NCBI GenBank assembly: GCA_002841335.1
Contig: PHEY01000001.1
Coordinates: forward strand, 434,964-498,963
Direction: 5' to 3'
DNA from: Actinobacteria bacterium HGW-Actinobacteria-2
GTDB taxonomy: Bacteria > Actinomycetota > Actinomycetes > Propionibacteriales > Propionibacteriaceae
DNA: 64,000 nt
Shown: piece by piece, positions 36,129 through 45,793 of the stretch
Position numbering within the stretch: the stretch's first letter is position 1
Layout of the letters: the number at the start of each line of letters is the position of its first letter
Translations under genes and position numbers: made by a program
The notes under the pieces: generated by a model
What the model was told of the DNA's origin: nothing
Seen by the model: the letters and a program-made list of their open reading frames with translations, nothing else
The model's database searches: none

Positions 36129-36829
36129 ACCGACTTCCTTTCGAGATTTGCGCCCGAACGAACTGGACGCGGCACGTGGGTGGTGCACACCCCGTCGCCA
36201 TGGGCGATCGTGGCCAAGCGCTGCACATGGGTATCCAGGAGCACCGCGAAGGCCTTGGTCTCGGCTTCACACAACTGCGGGAACTCCGCAGCCACGTGAG
36301 CGAACGGGCAGTGGAACTGACACAGCTGCACCCCGGTGGACAGCGGCTTCAACGACGCCACGAATCCGGCCTGGGTCAATGCCTCCACCAACGCCTCGGC
36401 ACGCGTGTCGTATTCCGGCACGAGGGCCTCGAACCGTTCGGCGATCGGCTCGGTGATGGTGGCCGCGAACTTCTCCACGGCCGCGTCTCCGGCGAGCACC
36501 TGCAGGTAGCGCAGGGCATCGTTGGCCAGGCGGTCGTAGGCCTGGAAGAAGTTTCCGCGCCCGGTATCGGTCAGTTCGAAGACCTTGGCCGGACGGCCTC
36601 GCCCGCGGGGGCCGTAGACCCGCTGCTGGCGACTCTTCACCTCGGCGGTCTCCAGCAGCACCGTGAGATGCCGTCGCACCGCTGCCGGGGTCAATCCGAG
36701 GCGGTCGGCCAGGTCATTGGCGGTCGAGGGTCCGTGCTGCAGGATCGAGCGAGCGACCCGGGTCCGGGTGGACGCGTCCGCCGCCGCCTGCGCCTCGATC
36801 TCGGCGCTATCAAGCCCCTCGGTTTTCAC
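36125..36829 (-). CDS. sufR: SufR-type Fe-S-sensing transcriptional repressor
   Basis: 234 residues. N-terminal winged HTH ([25 protein letters not shown], then a [16 protein letters not shown] wing) and a C-terminal sensor with Cys in [22 protein letters not shown], suited to bind a [4Fe-4S] or [2Fe-2S] cluster. SufR represses the suf operon when clusters are sufficient. The start is GTG 36829, 6 nt after a CAGAAT -10, apparently leaderless. It heads the eight-gene operon sufR-B-D-Rieske-C-S-U-T, all joined by overlaps or short gaps. Confidence 0.95.
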   Translation of the reverse strand: MKTEGLDSAEIEAQAAADASTRTRVARSILQHGPSTANDLADRLGLTPAAVRRHLTVLLETAEVKSRQQRVYGPRGRGRPAKVFELTDTGRGNFFQAYDRLANDALRYLQVLAGDAAVEKFAATITEPIAERFEALVPEYDTRAEALVEALTQAGFVASLKPLSTGVQLCQFHCPFAHVAAEFPQLCEAETKAFAVLLDTHVQRLATIAHGDGVCTTHVPRPVRSGANLERKSV

Positions 36830-36835
36830 AACTCC

Positions 36836-36874
36836 ATTCTGACCTAAATGCCGACGGCGTCAAACGGACCGTCC
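36836..36874 (-). promoter_or_regulatory. suf operon promoter with adjacent palindrome
   Basis: On the minus strand: -35 TTGACG (36858-36863), 16-bp spacer, -10 CAGAAT (36836-36841), then six bases to the sufR GTG. Directly upstream of the -35 is the palindrome GGAC-G-GTCC (36866-36874) overlapping ACGG-A-CCGT, a possible SufR site. No good match to the mycobacterial SufR operator was noticed. Confidence 0.55.
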
Positions 36875-37122
36875 AACATCGCAACCTGGCGGTAACCAGA
36901 AAGCAACGACGACGACCTGCACGGCGGGCGGGCCGGCGCCGCCTTCCACTCCCCGTGAGCCCACTCAGCTGACCACGATGTGGCCAGATCCGCCCACGAT
37001 TCGGCCCGTCGGACCACCTCGCCCCCGAACAGGCGTAGAGTATTCCGTGGAGTTTGTTACGTCATTGGATTGTCTTGTCAAAGTGGACAGGCAGAACTCT
37101 TCTCTCATGCAAGGAAGCAGAA

Positions 37123-39735
37123 GTGAGTAGGACGCAAGATCCGGCCACGAGCCGGGGGCATCACACAAACATTCGACCGATCGCTGCGGCAGGACTGGGC
37201 GTGTTGGCGACCCTGCTGGCCGGCTGTGCCGGTGGCGCGGGCGGCGGCAGCGGAGAGCACACCTCCGAGGTGAACCTGAAGCTGCCCGACCTGAGCACCG
37301 CGGTCTTCTTCGGTGGCGTCGACGGACGCACCCTACTGATGGCAGGGTTGCTGATCTGCCTGGGCGGGCTGGCCTTCGGTCTGGTCAGCTACCGAGCCCT
37401 CAAGCAGCTCCCCGTGCACAGCTCCATGCGGGAGATCTCCGAACTGATCTACTCCACCTGCAAGGCCTACCTGCTCCAGCAGGGCAAGTTCCTGCTGGTG
37501 CTGTTCGCCTTCATCGGCACGGTGATCTTCGTCTACTTCACCTTCTTGGCCGGGCTCGGCGTCGACCGGGTGCTGATCGTGCTGGCGTTCGCCATCGTCG
37601 GTATGGGCGGCTCCTACGCGGTGGCCTGGTACGGCATCCGGGTGAACACCTTCGCCAACTCGCGCACCGCCTTCGCTGCTCTCGGTGGCAAGCCGCTGCC
37701 GGTCCACCGGATCCCGATGCGCTCGGGAATGAGCATCGGCATGGTGCTGATCTCCACCGAGTTGCTGATGATGCTGGTCATCCTGCTGTTCCTGCCCTCA
37801 GATCTGGCCGGTGCCTGCTTCATCGGCTTCGCCATCGGCGAGTCGCTGGGCGCCTCCGCGCTGCGGATCGCCGGCGGTATCTTCACCAAGATCGCCGACA
37901 TCGGCTCCGACCTGATGAAGATCGTGTTCAAGATCAAGGAGGACGACGCCCGCAACCCCGGCGTGATCGCCGACTGCACCGGTGACAACGCCGGCGACTC
38001 GGTCGGCCCGTCCGCCGACGGCTTCGAGACCTACGGCGTCACCGGCGTGGCCCTGGTCACCTTCCTGCTGCTGGGTGTCCACGACCCGAAGATGCAGGCC
38101 ACCTTGCTGGTCTGGATCTTCACCGTCCGCGCGATCATGCTGATCGCCTCGGCGATCTCCTACCTGGTCAACGACCAGCTGGTGGCCAATCGCTACCGCA
38201 GTGCCGACCGGATGGACTTCGAGCACCCGCTCACCCAGCTGGTCTGGATCACTTCGATCACCTCGATCGTGCTGACCTACCTGACCTCGTATCTGATGCT
38301 CGCACCACTCACCGGCGATGCGGACGGCCTGTGGTGGCGGCTCGCCACGATCGTGTCCTGCGGGACCCTGGCCGGCGCACTGATTCCGGAGTTGGTGAAG
38401 GTGTTCACCTCCACTTCCGCCAAGCACGTGCGTGAGGTCGTCAAGTCCTCCCGCGAAGGCGGACCGAGCCTGAACATCCTCTCCGGCCTGGTGGCCGGTA
38501 ACTTCTCGGCCTACTGGCTGGGCATGGCGATCGTCGCCCTGATGGCCGCGGCCTTCGGGATCAGCCAGATCGGCAACGGGATGGAAGCGCTGATGACCGC
38601 CCCGGCGGTGTTCGCTTTCGGCCTGGTCGCCTTCGGCTTCCTGGGCATGGGCCCGGTCACCATCGCGGTCGACTCCTACGGCCCGGTCACCGACAACGCT
38701 CAGAGCGTCTACGAACTGTCTTTGATCGAGGAGGTCGACGGCATCGACAACGAGCTGCGCACCGACTTCGGGATCGAGCCGAACTGGCGTTCGGCCAAGC
38801 AGATGCTGGAAGAGAACGACGGCGCGGGCAACACCTTCAAGGCCACCGCCAAGCCGGTGCTGATCGGCACCGCCGTGGTGGGTGCGACCACGATGATCTT
38901 CTCCATCGTGATGGCGCTGACTTCTGGCCTGACCGAAAACATGGCGAACCTCTCACTGCTGCATCCGCCCTTCCTGCTCGGCCTGATCTCCGGTGGTGCG
39001 GTGATCTACTGGTTCACCGGCGCCTCCATCCAGGCCGTCACCACCGGCTCCTACCGCGCCGTGGAGTTCATCAAGGCCAACATCAAGTTGGACGGCGTCA
39101 CCAAGGCCTCAGAAGCCGACTCCCGCAAGGTGGTCGAGATCTGCACCGTCTACGCCCAGCGCGGCATGCTGAACATCTTCTTGGGCATCTTCTTCTCCAC
39201 CCTGGCCTTCGCGTTCATCGAGCCCTTCTTCTTCATCGGCTACCTGATCTCGATCGCCACCTTCGGGCTCTACCAGGCCATCTTCATGGCCAATGCCGGC
39301 GGGGCATGGGACAACGCCAAGAAGATCGTGGAGGTCGACCTCCACGCCAAGGGCACGGCCCTTCATGACGCCACGATCGTCGGCGACACCGTCGGCGACC
39401 CCTATAAGGACACCTCTTCGGTGGCACTCAACCCGGTGATCAAGTTCACCACGCTGTTCGGTCTGCTCGCCGTCGAGCTGGCCGTCAGCCTGACCGCCGC
39501 AGGCACCGGCATTCTGGTTCCCGCGTTGGCGGCGGTCTTCTTCGCTGCCTCGGTGTTCTTCGTCCACCGTTCCTTCTACAGCATGCGAATCCGCGGCGGC
39601 GTCGAGGAGAGCGACGGGCTGCCCGCAGAACCGCCCGAACCGCCCAGCAGCACGCCGCCCGCACCCCTGACGACGCCCACTCCGGCGGACACGGACAACC
39701 GAACCGACCTTGTGAAGACAGGTGAGCAGAAATGA
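37123..39735 (+). CDS. hppA: Membrane proton-translocating pyrophosphatase with N-terminal lipobox
   Basis: 870-residue integral membrane ion pump hydrolysing PPi. About 16 helices. Catalytic signatures: EDDARNPGVIADCTGDNAGDSVGPSADGFETYG (Asp/Asn-rich PPi/Mg site), GPVTDNAQSVYELS and GAWDNAKKIVE...VVGDTVGDPYKDTSS. The K+-control site reads GNTFKATAKP: Lys occupies the position that marks K+-independent enzymes, while the residue three further on is Ala, not the usual Thr. The start is GTG 37123 with AAGGAAG 5 nt upstream. Unusually, residues 18-35 form a signal peptide ending in LLAGC (Cys35). A Pro/Thr-rich ~40-residue tail ends the protein. It overlaps the next gene (ATGA). Confidence 0.93.
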   Translation: MSRTQDPATSRGHHTNIRPIAAAGLGVLATLLAGCAGGAGGGSGEHTSEVNLKLPDLSTAVFFGGVDGRTLLMAGLLICLGGLAFGLVSYRALKQLPVHSSMREISELIYSTCKAYLLQQGKFLLVLFAFIGTVIFVYFTFLAGLGVDRVLIVLAFAIVGMGGSYAVAWYGIRVNTFANSRTAFAALGGKPLPVHRIPMRSGMSIGMVLISTELLMMLVILLFLPSDLAGACFIGFAIGESLGASALRIAGGIFTKIADIGSDLMKIVFKIKEDDARNPGVIADCTGDNAGDSVGPSADGFETYGVTGVALVTFLLLGVHDPKMQATLLVWIFTVRAIMLIASAISYLVNDQLVANRYRSADRMDFEHPLTQLVWITSITSIVLTYLTSYLMLAPLTGDADGLWWRLATIVSCGTLAGALIPELVKVFTSTSAKHVREVVKSSREGGPSLNILSGLVAGNFSAYWLGMAIVALMAAAFGISQIGNGMEALMTAPAVFAFGLVAFGFLGMGPVTIAVDSYGPVTDNAQSVYELSLIEEVDGIDNELRTDFGIEPNWRSAKQMLEENDGAGNTFKATAKPVLIGTAVVGATTMIFSIVMALTSGLTENMANLSLLHPPFLLGLISGGAVIYWFTGASIQAVTTGSYRAVEFIKANIKLDGVTKASEADSRKVVEICTVYAQRGMLNIFLGIFFSTLAFAFIEPFFFIGYLISIATFGLYQAIFMANAGGAWDNAKKIVEVDLHAKGTALHDATIVGDTVGDPYKDTSSVALNPVIKFTTLFGLLAVELAVSLTAAGTGILVPALAAVFFAASVFFVHRSFYSMRIRGGVEESDGLPAEPPEPPSSTPPAPLTTPTPADTDNRTDLVKTGEQK

Positions 39736-40781
39736 GAAGGCTGGCCATCAAGTGGGACTCGGTCATCGTCGAAGCCGACGGCACCGTCGGCGGGCATGAC
39801 GCCGGCGCCACCCTGGTGCGACGGTTGCTGCACTTGACCGAGAACCCGATCCTGATCGGGCCCGGGCAGCGCCGCTGCCAGGGCTTCGAGCTGATGCCGG
39901 TGGACTTCGTGGATACCAACTCCACCCTGGTGATCAACCTGGACGTCCTGGACTCCACGCGGGTGTGGCGCACGCTGCGCGAGCACGGAGATCAGCCCGC
40001 GGTGATGAATTTCCAGTGGGGTCCGACCACCACCTACGCCGACGAGGTGCCTCAGCTGATCGAGGCGCTGTCCTTCGCACTGTTCCCGACCTTCGCCAAC
40101 TCCGAGCGCACCGCGCTGGCGGTCCGCGAGACCGTCCGTCGCTGGACGGTGCCCGCCGTGGCAGAAAAGTCCCGGGTGGGTTGGAGCAACCTCGGCTTCA
40201 CCGTCGATCACGTCCAACCGCGCCACCAGACCGCGGTCCCGGTGGTGCTCTACCCCGCGATCTACCTGTCGGAGCGCAAGCGTCCGCGGATCTTCATCGA
40301 CACCGTCGAACGGATCCACCGGACCACCCCGATCCGAGTGGCCATGCGGCTGCACGAGTCGCACCTGGTCTCGGAGCTGGCCATGACGCTGTCCCAGAAG
40401 GAGTGGTTCTGGGTCGGGCCGCTGACCGCGACCCGGCTGTCCTATTGGGAGGCATTGGCCTCCACCACGGCCTTCCTGGCCACCGCGGCCGAGGAGTCCT
40501 ACGGCTTGGAGTACGTCGAGGCCATGGCTGCCGGCGTGATCGGCGTCCTGCCCGAGACCGGTTGGGCGCGCGCGTTGGTACCGGCGAACTACCCCTTCCT
40601 GTGGCGGACGCCGGAGGAAGCGGAGAAGATGCTGCTGCGCGCGGTCACCGAACCCGATGCCTGCCGAGCCGAGTTGGACGCCCTCGCCGACGGCAACTTC
40701 ACCGCCTGGATGGCCGCCAAACACAACGACAGCTCGTTCGAAGACGCGCTGCTCCACAAGATCACCGAGTGGTTCGGGTGA
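39732..40781 (+). CDS. Glycosyltransferase-like (GT-B, family 4-like) protein
   Basis: 349 residues, no signal peptide or membrane helix. The C-terminal half carries TAAEESYGLEYVEAMAAGVIGVLPETGWARALVP, with the two spaced Glu and the AMAAG turn of the E-x7-E motif of GT4-type retaining glycosyltransferases. The N-terminal half lacks a clear acceptor-domain motif. The family call is moderate; donor and acceptor are unknown. It is translationally coupled to hppA through ATGA and is followed by a strong terminator, so it forms a two-gene unit with the pyrophosphatase. Confidence 0.7.
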   Translation: MRRLAIKWDSVIVEADGTVGGHDAGATLVRRLLHLTENPILIGPGQRRCQGFELMPVDFVDTNSTLVINLDVLDSTRVWRTLREHGDQPAVMNFQWGPTTTYADEVPQLIEALSFALFPTFANSERTALAVRETVRRWTVPAVAEKSRVGWSNLGFTVDHVQPRHQTAVPVVLYPAIYLSERKRPRIFIDTVERIHRTTPIRVAMRLHESHLVSELAMTLSQKEWFWVGPLTATRLSYWEALASTTAFLATAAEESYGLEYVEAMAAGVIGVLPETGWARALVPANYPFLWRTPEEAEKMLLRAVTEPDACRAELDALADGNFTAWMAAKHNDSSFEDALLHKITEWFG

Positions 40782-40869
40782 TCGCCGAAACCTGAGAACC
40801 TCCCATCCCGGTACTCACTGTCGAACTCGCGCTCATCTGGTCCGATGGTGAAAATGCCGTACCGACATC

Positions 40870-40903
40870 GACTGCCCGGTCGCCCGCTTGCGATCGGGCA
40901 GTC
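40870..40903 (+). terminator. Terminator of hppA-glycosyltransferase
   Basis: Stem of 12 bp with one G-U pair (40870-40881 with 40892-40903) and a 10-nt loop. A second weaker hairpin (GGGG...CCCC) follows at 40905-40922. It lies about 90 bp after the glycosyltransferase stop. Confidence 0.7.
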
Positions 40904-40954
40904 TGGGGATTCTAAGAACCCCGAACGATTGGACCTGTCAGCACGAACAGCCGG

Positions 40955-40960
40955 TAGCAT
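40955..40960 (+). promoter_or_regulatory. -10 element upstream of pgl
   Basis: TAGCAT, 50 bp ahead of the pgl start and after the terminator pair, the only TANNNT hexamer well placed for a pgl promoter. No convincing -35. Confidence 0.4.
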
Positions 40961-41010
40961 TGCTGCCCTGGCTCGTTCGCCGCTCGGCGAAGCAAGGTGG
41001 GGTTGACCTG

Positions 41011-41748
41011 ATGACGATTCCGTTGGTGCAAGTGGTGCGCCACGCCGACGAGAACGATCTCGCCACTCGCTCCGCCCAGCGCCTTCTGGAGTCCTTGATC
41101 GCTCTGCAGGCCGACGGCCACACCCCGCAGCTGTGTCTGGCCGGCGGCCGCGCCGCGATGGCGGTCTACGCCGAGTTCGCAAAGCTCATCCCCGATTCCG
41201 ATCTGGACACCACTCGTCTGGAGTTGTGGTGGTCGGACGAGCGGTTCCTGCCCACTGACGACCCCGAACGCAATGCCGGCCCGGCGCTGGCCCTGCTGGC
41301 CAGCGCGTTCAGCATCGATCCGGCACGCACCCACCCGATGCCCAGCGCGGACGGCACCATCGACGCCGGCGCCTCCGCGGCGCTCTACGCCAAGGAACTG
41401 GGCGACACCACCTTCGACATCTGCCTGCTCGGGATGGGTCCGGACGGACATGTCGCTTCGATCTTCCCCGACCACCCGTCCAGCGAGCCGGCCAATCAGC
41501 CGGTGATCGGGGTCAGCGATGCCCCCAAGCCGCCGCCGGAGCGGATCAGCTTGACGGTGGCCCGCATCAACACCTCAGCGCAGGTGTGGCTCCTGGTGCA
41601 TGGCGCAGACAAGTCCGCCGCCGTTGCGCGGGCATTGGGTGAGGACCTGTCGCTGCCCGCAGCCCGGGTGGCCGGGCGCGAACGGACCCTGTGGTTGGTC
41701 GATGAAGAATCGGCAGCTCAGCTGCCCTACTTCGTGTGCACGGGCTGA
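41011..41748 (+). CDS. pgl: 6-phosphogluconolactonase
   Basis: Hydrolyses 6-phosphogluconolactone in the oxidative pentose phosphate pathway. 245 residues of the DevB/SOL type: LCLAGGRAAMAVYAEF, LWWSDERFLPTDDPERNAG and LLGMGPDGHVASIFPDH are the three family blocks. The ATG at 41011 (MTIPLVQVV) has AAGGTGG upstream; the open frame before it has no coding features. The usual neighbours zwf/opcA are not in the window. It converges on rbpA. Confidence 0.93.
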   Translation: MTIPLVQVVRHADENDLATRSAQRLLESLIALQADGHTPQLCLAGGRAAMAVYAEFAKLIPDSDLDTTRLELWWSDERFLPTDDPERNAGPALALLASAFSIDPARTHPMPSADGTIDAGASAALYAKELGDTTFDICLLGMGPDGHVASIFPDHPSSEPANQPVIGVSDAPKPPPERISLTVARINTSAQVWLLVHGADKSAAVARALGEDLSLPAARVAGRERTLWLVDEESAAQLPYFVCTG

Positions 41749-41767
41749 TCAGCCCGGCCGAAGAAAC

Positions 41768-42124
41768 TCAGTAGATCACTTCGCCGGAGGCCCGGCGAGC
41801 GCGCAGCGACTCCAGAGCCTCGGTGAGGATCGCCACGGCCTCGTCGTCGGAGCGACGCTCCTTCACATAGGCCAGGTGCGTCTTGTACGGCTGGATCTTC
41901 GGCGGAGGTGGAGGATTCTCGCAGTCCAGGTTGGCCGGAAGCCCACAACGGGGACAGTCCCAGGTCTCGGGGACCAGTGCCTCGGCGGCGAACGCCGGGC
42001 GGGTTTCGTGCCCGTTGGCACAGAAATAGGAGACATACAGCCGCGGTGCGGCGTCGCCGCGTTCGGCTTCGCCCATCGGGCCGGCGCCGACTCGGCTGCC
42101 ACGAATGGCGCTACCACCAACCAA
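41768..42124 (-). CDS. rbpA: RNA polymerase-binding protein RbpA
   Basis: Actinobacterial transcription factor that binds RNA polymerase and group 1/2 sigma factors and stabilises open complexes. 118 residues: N-terminal VGGSAIRGSRVGAGPMGEAERGD, the RbpA core with a zinc-type pattern (FCANGHETRP ... WDCPRCG), and the C-terminal sigma-interaction helix KTHLAYVKERRSDDEAVAILTEAL. The start must be TTG 42124: the conserved N-terminus begins there, GGGAG lies 7 nt upstream, and the nearby ATG is in another frame. secG follows upstream on the same strand. Confidence 0.94.
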   Translation of the reverse strand: MVGGSAIRGSRVGAGPMGEAERGDAAPRLYVSYFCANGHETRPAFAAEALVPETWDCPRCGLPANLDCENPPPPPKIQPYKTHLAYVKERRSDDEAVAILTEALESLRARRASGEVIY

Positions 42125-42159
42125 CAGAGTGCTCCCTCATAGATTTTGGAGGCCAAGCC

Positions 42160-42438
42160 TCACCCAAGCGCCCCGAATTCGGGGAAGAACCGATACAGCA
42201 CCAGCAAGCCGATAATGCTGGTCAGCCAGATCAGGCCGATGATGATCGTCAGCCGATCCAGGTTGCGCTCCGCCACCGACGTGCCGCCCATCCCGGTGGA
42301 CATACCGCCACCGAAGAGGTCGGACATGCCGCCGCCGCGGCTCTTGTGAAGCAAGATGAACAAGGCCAACACGATGCTGGTAAGGATGAGTACCACCGAA
42401 AGGGTCGCAATCGGCCAAGTCATCGCTAGTGGAATCAC
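42160..42438 (-). CDS. secG: Preprotein translocase subunit SecG
   Basis: 92 residues with two membrane helices (about 8-30 and 65-85) and the Gly/Ser-rich loop KSRGGGMSDLFGGGMSTGMGG with SVAERNLDRLT, as in actinobacterial SecG. Part of the SecYEG channel. The start is taken as GTG 42438 because TAGGAT lies exactly 6 nt upstream (leaderless); an in-frame ATG at 42423 is the alternative. It follows tpiA, the usual actinobacterial order gap-pgk-tpiA-secG. Confidence 0.93.
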   Translation of the reverse strand: MIPLAMTWPIATLSVVLILTSIVLALFILLHKSRGGGMSDLFGGGMSTGMGGTSVAERNLDRLTIIIGLIWLTSIIGLLVLYRFFPEFGALG

Positions 42439-42444
42439 CGGAGA

Positions 42445-42450
42445 ATCCTA
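42445..42450 (-). promoter_or_regulatory. -10 element of leaderless secG mRNA
   Basis: Minus strand TAGGAT, six bases, then GTG 42438. secG thus has its own promoter beyond the tpiA hairpin. Confidence 0.5.
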
Positions 42451-42480
42451 ACTCAGGTAGGGCGTTACCACCGAACCGAA

Positions 42481-42518
42481 CTGCAGGCGCCGAGCGGGAA
42501 TCCGCGCAGCGCCTGCAG
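42481..42518 (-). terminator. Hairpin after tpiA
   Basis: Perfect 10-bp arms CTGCAGGCGC/GCGCCTGCAG (42481-42490, 42509-42518) around an 18-nt loop that itself contains a 4-bp GCGG/CCGC stem. It lies about 60 bp beyond the tpiA stop and before the secG promoter. The T-tail is weak. Confidence 0.6.
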
Positions 42519-42575
42519 ATCGCAGTGGTCGAAGGTATCTCAGCCGGGTCATTCGGCCGAGATCTGGGTAAAAGG

Positions 42576-43361
42576 TCAGGCGTTCGCGGAGTAGAACATC
42601 ACGATGCGGGCGAACTCGTCCGCATCCAAGCTGGCCCCACCCACCAAGGCGCCATCGACGTCCGGCTGGGCCATGATGTCGATCACGTTGGAGGATTTCA
42701 CCGAGCCGCCGTACTGAATCCGGACGGCCTCGGCCACCGCTGCGCCGAACTTCTCGGCCACGTAGCCGCGAATCGCGCCACAGACCTCCTGCGCGTCCGC
42801 CGGAGTGGCAACTTCACCGGTGCCGATCGCCCAGACCGGCTCGTAGGCAATCACCGAAGCAGCCACCTGATCGGCGGTCAGCGGCGCCAGGCATTCGGCG
42901 ATCTGGGACAGCACGTGGGACACGTGGGTGCCCTGCTTGCGGATCTCCAGCACCTCACCGCAGCAGATGATCGGGGTCATCCCGGCCGCGAACACGACCG
43001 CGGCCTTCTCTCCGATCAGGGCGTCGGTCTCGCCGTGGTACTCACGACGCTCCGAGTGCCCCACCACCACATAGCTGCAGTTCAGCTTGGCCAGCATCTC
43101 GGCCGACACCTCACCGGTGTAGGCGCCGGACGCATGCGCCGACACATCCTGGGCGCCCCACTTGACCGGGAGCTTGTCGCCCTCGATCACGGTCTGCACC
43201 GAGCGAATGTCGGTGAACGGCACGATCACCGCGGCTTCGGACTTGGTCTCGTCGTAGCGGAAGTCCTTCAACGTCCACGCCAGTTTCTGCACCAGGCCGG
43301 TGGCCTCAATGTGATTGAGGTTCATCTTCCAGTTGCCCGCCATCAACGGGGTACGTGCCAT
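42576..43361 (-). CDS. tpiA: Triosephosphate isomerase
   Basis: Interconverts dihydroxyacetone phosphate and glyceraldehyde 3-phosphate. 261 residues: MAGNWKMN (Asn/Lys), VVVGHSERR (catalytic His), [11 protein letters not shown] (catalytic Glu) and [10 protein letters not shown] phosphate loop. GAGGAG stands 6 nt before the ATG at 43361; the open frame upstream overlaps pgk and is not real. Starts 1 bp after the pgk stop. Confidence 0.98.
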   Translation of the reverse strand: MARTPLMAGNWKMNLNHIEATGLVQKLAWTLKDFRYDETKSEAAVIVPFTDIRSVQTVIEGDKLPVKWGAQDVSAHASGAYTGEVSAEMLAKLNCSYVVVGHSERREYHGETDALIGEKAAVVFAAGMTPIICCGEVLEIRKQGTHVSHVLSQIAECLAPLTADQVAASVIAYEPVWAIGTGEVATPADAQEVCGAIRGYVAEKFGAAVAEAVRIQYGGSVKSSNVIDIMAQPDVDGALVGGASLDADEFARIVMFYSANA

Positions 43362-43362
43362 G

Positions 43363-44574
43363 TCAGTTCTCCTCTTCCAGCACGGCCAAGCCGGGCAGTT
43401 CTTTGCCTTCCAGGTACTCCAGGGAGGCGCCACCACCGGTGGAAATGTGGCCGAAGGCCTCATCAGCGAACCCGAGGGTGCGTACCGCAGCGGCCGAGTC
43501 TCCCCCACCGACCACGGTGAACGCCGCAGACGCGGCCAGAGCCTTCGCCACCGCAGCGGTGCCCGATGCCAACTCGGGGATCTCCGACACGCCCACCGGA
43601 CCGTTCCAGAACACGGTCTTGGCGCTGCTGATCGCCTCAGCGAACAGCTTCTCGGTCTGCGGGCCGACGTCCAGGCCCATCTGATCGGCCGGGATCGCAT
43701 CGGAGGACACCACGGTGACCGGGCCGGTCACCGTGCGCGCGGCGAAGTCCATCCCTGCGGCCACCCGGACGTCCACCGGCAACAGGATCTTCTTGCCAGC
43801 TGCCGCAGCCTCGGTGAGGTAGGTCGCGCAGGTGTCGATCTTCTCCGCGTCCAGCAGTGAGGTGCCGATCTCATGACCGGAGGCCTTGATGAAGGTGTAG
43901 GCCATGCCACCGCCGATGATCAGGGTGTCGGCCACCTGCAGCAGATTCTCGATCACTGCGAGCTTGTCGGCCACCTTGGCTCCGCCCAGCACGACCACAT
44001 AGGGACGCTCGGGAACCACCGTGAGCTTCTTCAGCACCTCGACCTCCTTGGCCACCAAGTAGCCGGCCGCGCACGGCAGCAGCTTGGCCACGTCGTAGAC
44101 GCTGGCCTGCTTGCGGTGCACGACACCGAAGCCGTCGGAGACGAACACGTCACCCAAAGCGGCGTACTTGGCAGCCAGCGCGGCACGCTCGGCCTCGTCC
44201 TTGGACTCCTCGGCCGGTTCGTAACGAACGTTCTCCAGCAGGACGAGCTCACCCTCGCCCAGCGCGGCCACCGCCGCCTGAGCGCTCTCGCCGACCACGT
44301 CACCGGCCAGCACGACCGGCGCACCGATCAGTTCGCCGAGCCGCTTGGCCACCGGGGCCAGGGAGTACTTGGGATTGACTTCACCCTTGGGACGGCCCAG
44401 GTGGGCCATGATCACGATCTTGGCGCCATCGTTGCGGAGCTTGGTGAGGGTGGGCAGCGCGGCCTTGATGCGACCATCATCGGTGATGGTTTCGCCATCC
44501 AGCGGCACGTTGAAATCGCAGCGGATCAGTACCCGCTTGCCGCGAAGGTCAGGCAGGTCATCGACTGACTTCAT
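43363..44574 (-). CDS. pgk: Phosphoglycerate kinase
   Basis: 403 residues. [22 protein letters not shown] and NVRYEP (substrate side), [14 protein letters not shown] and the nucleotide loop [14 protein letters not shown]. Converts 1,3-bisphosphoglycerate to 3-phosphoglycerate with ATP formation. The segment [19 protein letters not shown] departs slightly from the common GPMGVFE form. Middle gene of gap-pgk-tpiA. Confidence 0.98.
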   Translation of the reverse strand: MKSVDDLPDLRGKRVLIRCDFNVPLDGETITDDGRIKAALPTLTKLRNDGAKIVIMAHLGRPKGEVNPKYSLAPVAKRLGELIGAPVVLAGDVVGESAQAAVAALGEGELVLLENVRYEPAEESKDEAERAALAAKYAALGDVFVSDGFGVVHRKQASVYDVAKLLPCAAGYLVAKEVEVLKKLTVVPERPYVVVLGGAKVADKLAVIENLLQVADTLIIGGGMAYTFIKASGHEIGTSLLDAEKIDTCATYLTEAAAAGKKILLPVDVRVAAGMDFAARTVTGPVTVVSSDAIPADQMGLDVGPQTEKLFAEAISSAKTVFWNGPVGVSEIPELASGTAAVAKALAASAAFTVVGGGDSAAAVRTLGFADEAFGHISTGGGASLEYLEGKELPGLAVLEEEN

Positions 44575-44605
44575 GAGTCCAGCCTTTCTCGAACTGGGTT
44601 GAGGA

Positions 44606-44650
44606 CGACGGGCCGACCCGCGAGAGGTTCGCGAGCCGGCCCGGTCGTCG
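44606..44650 (-). promoter_or_regulatory. Intercistronic hairpin gap/pgk
   Basis: In the 97-bp gap between gap and pgk an extended GC-rich inverted repeat (CGACG/CGTCG outer, GGCCG/CGGCC, then CGCGA/TCGCG inner) with a small bulge can form. It could protect the 3' end of a processed gap mRNA or reduce read-through, raising gap over pgk. Confidence 0.5.
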
Positions 44651-44671
44651 GTGTGTATGTGAAATCGAAGG

Positions 44672-45739
<1,068 letters not shown>

Positions 45740-45741
45740 CT

Positions 45742-45764
45742 ACCCTAGCTGCTCACGCTGACCC
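45742..45764 (-). promoter_or_regulatory. Candidate gap promoter with weak RecA-NDp-like element
   Basis: Minus strand: GGGTCAGCG, 8 bp, TAGGGT, about 65 bp before gap. The hexamer fits TANNNT. The 9-mer matches 6 of 9 positions of the damage-promoter consensus, fewer than the uvr promoters, and may be chance. Confidence 0.35.
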
Positions 45765-45793
45765 CGCTGAGGTTCCGGGATTCGTCTTACCCT

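Noticed and set aside
34596-36299. 567-codon plus-strand frame over sufB and the ends of sufD and sufR
   Set aside because: Crosses three real genes and their junctions; shadow of the suf operon.
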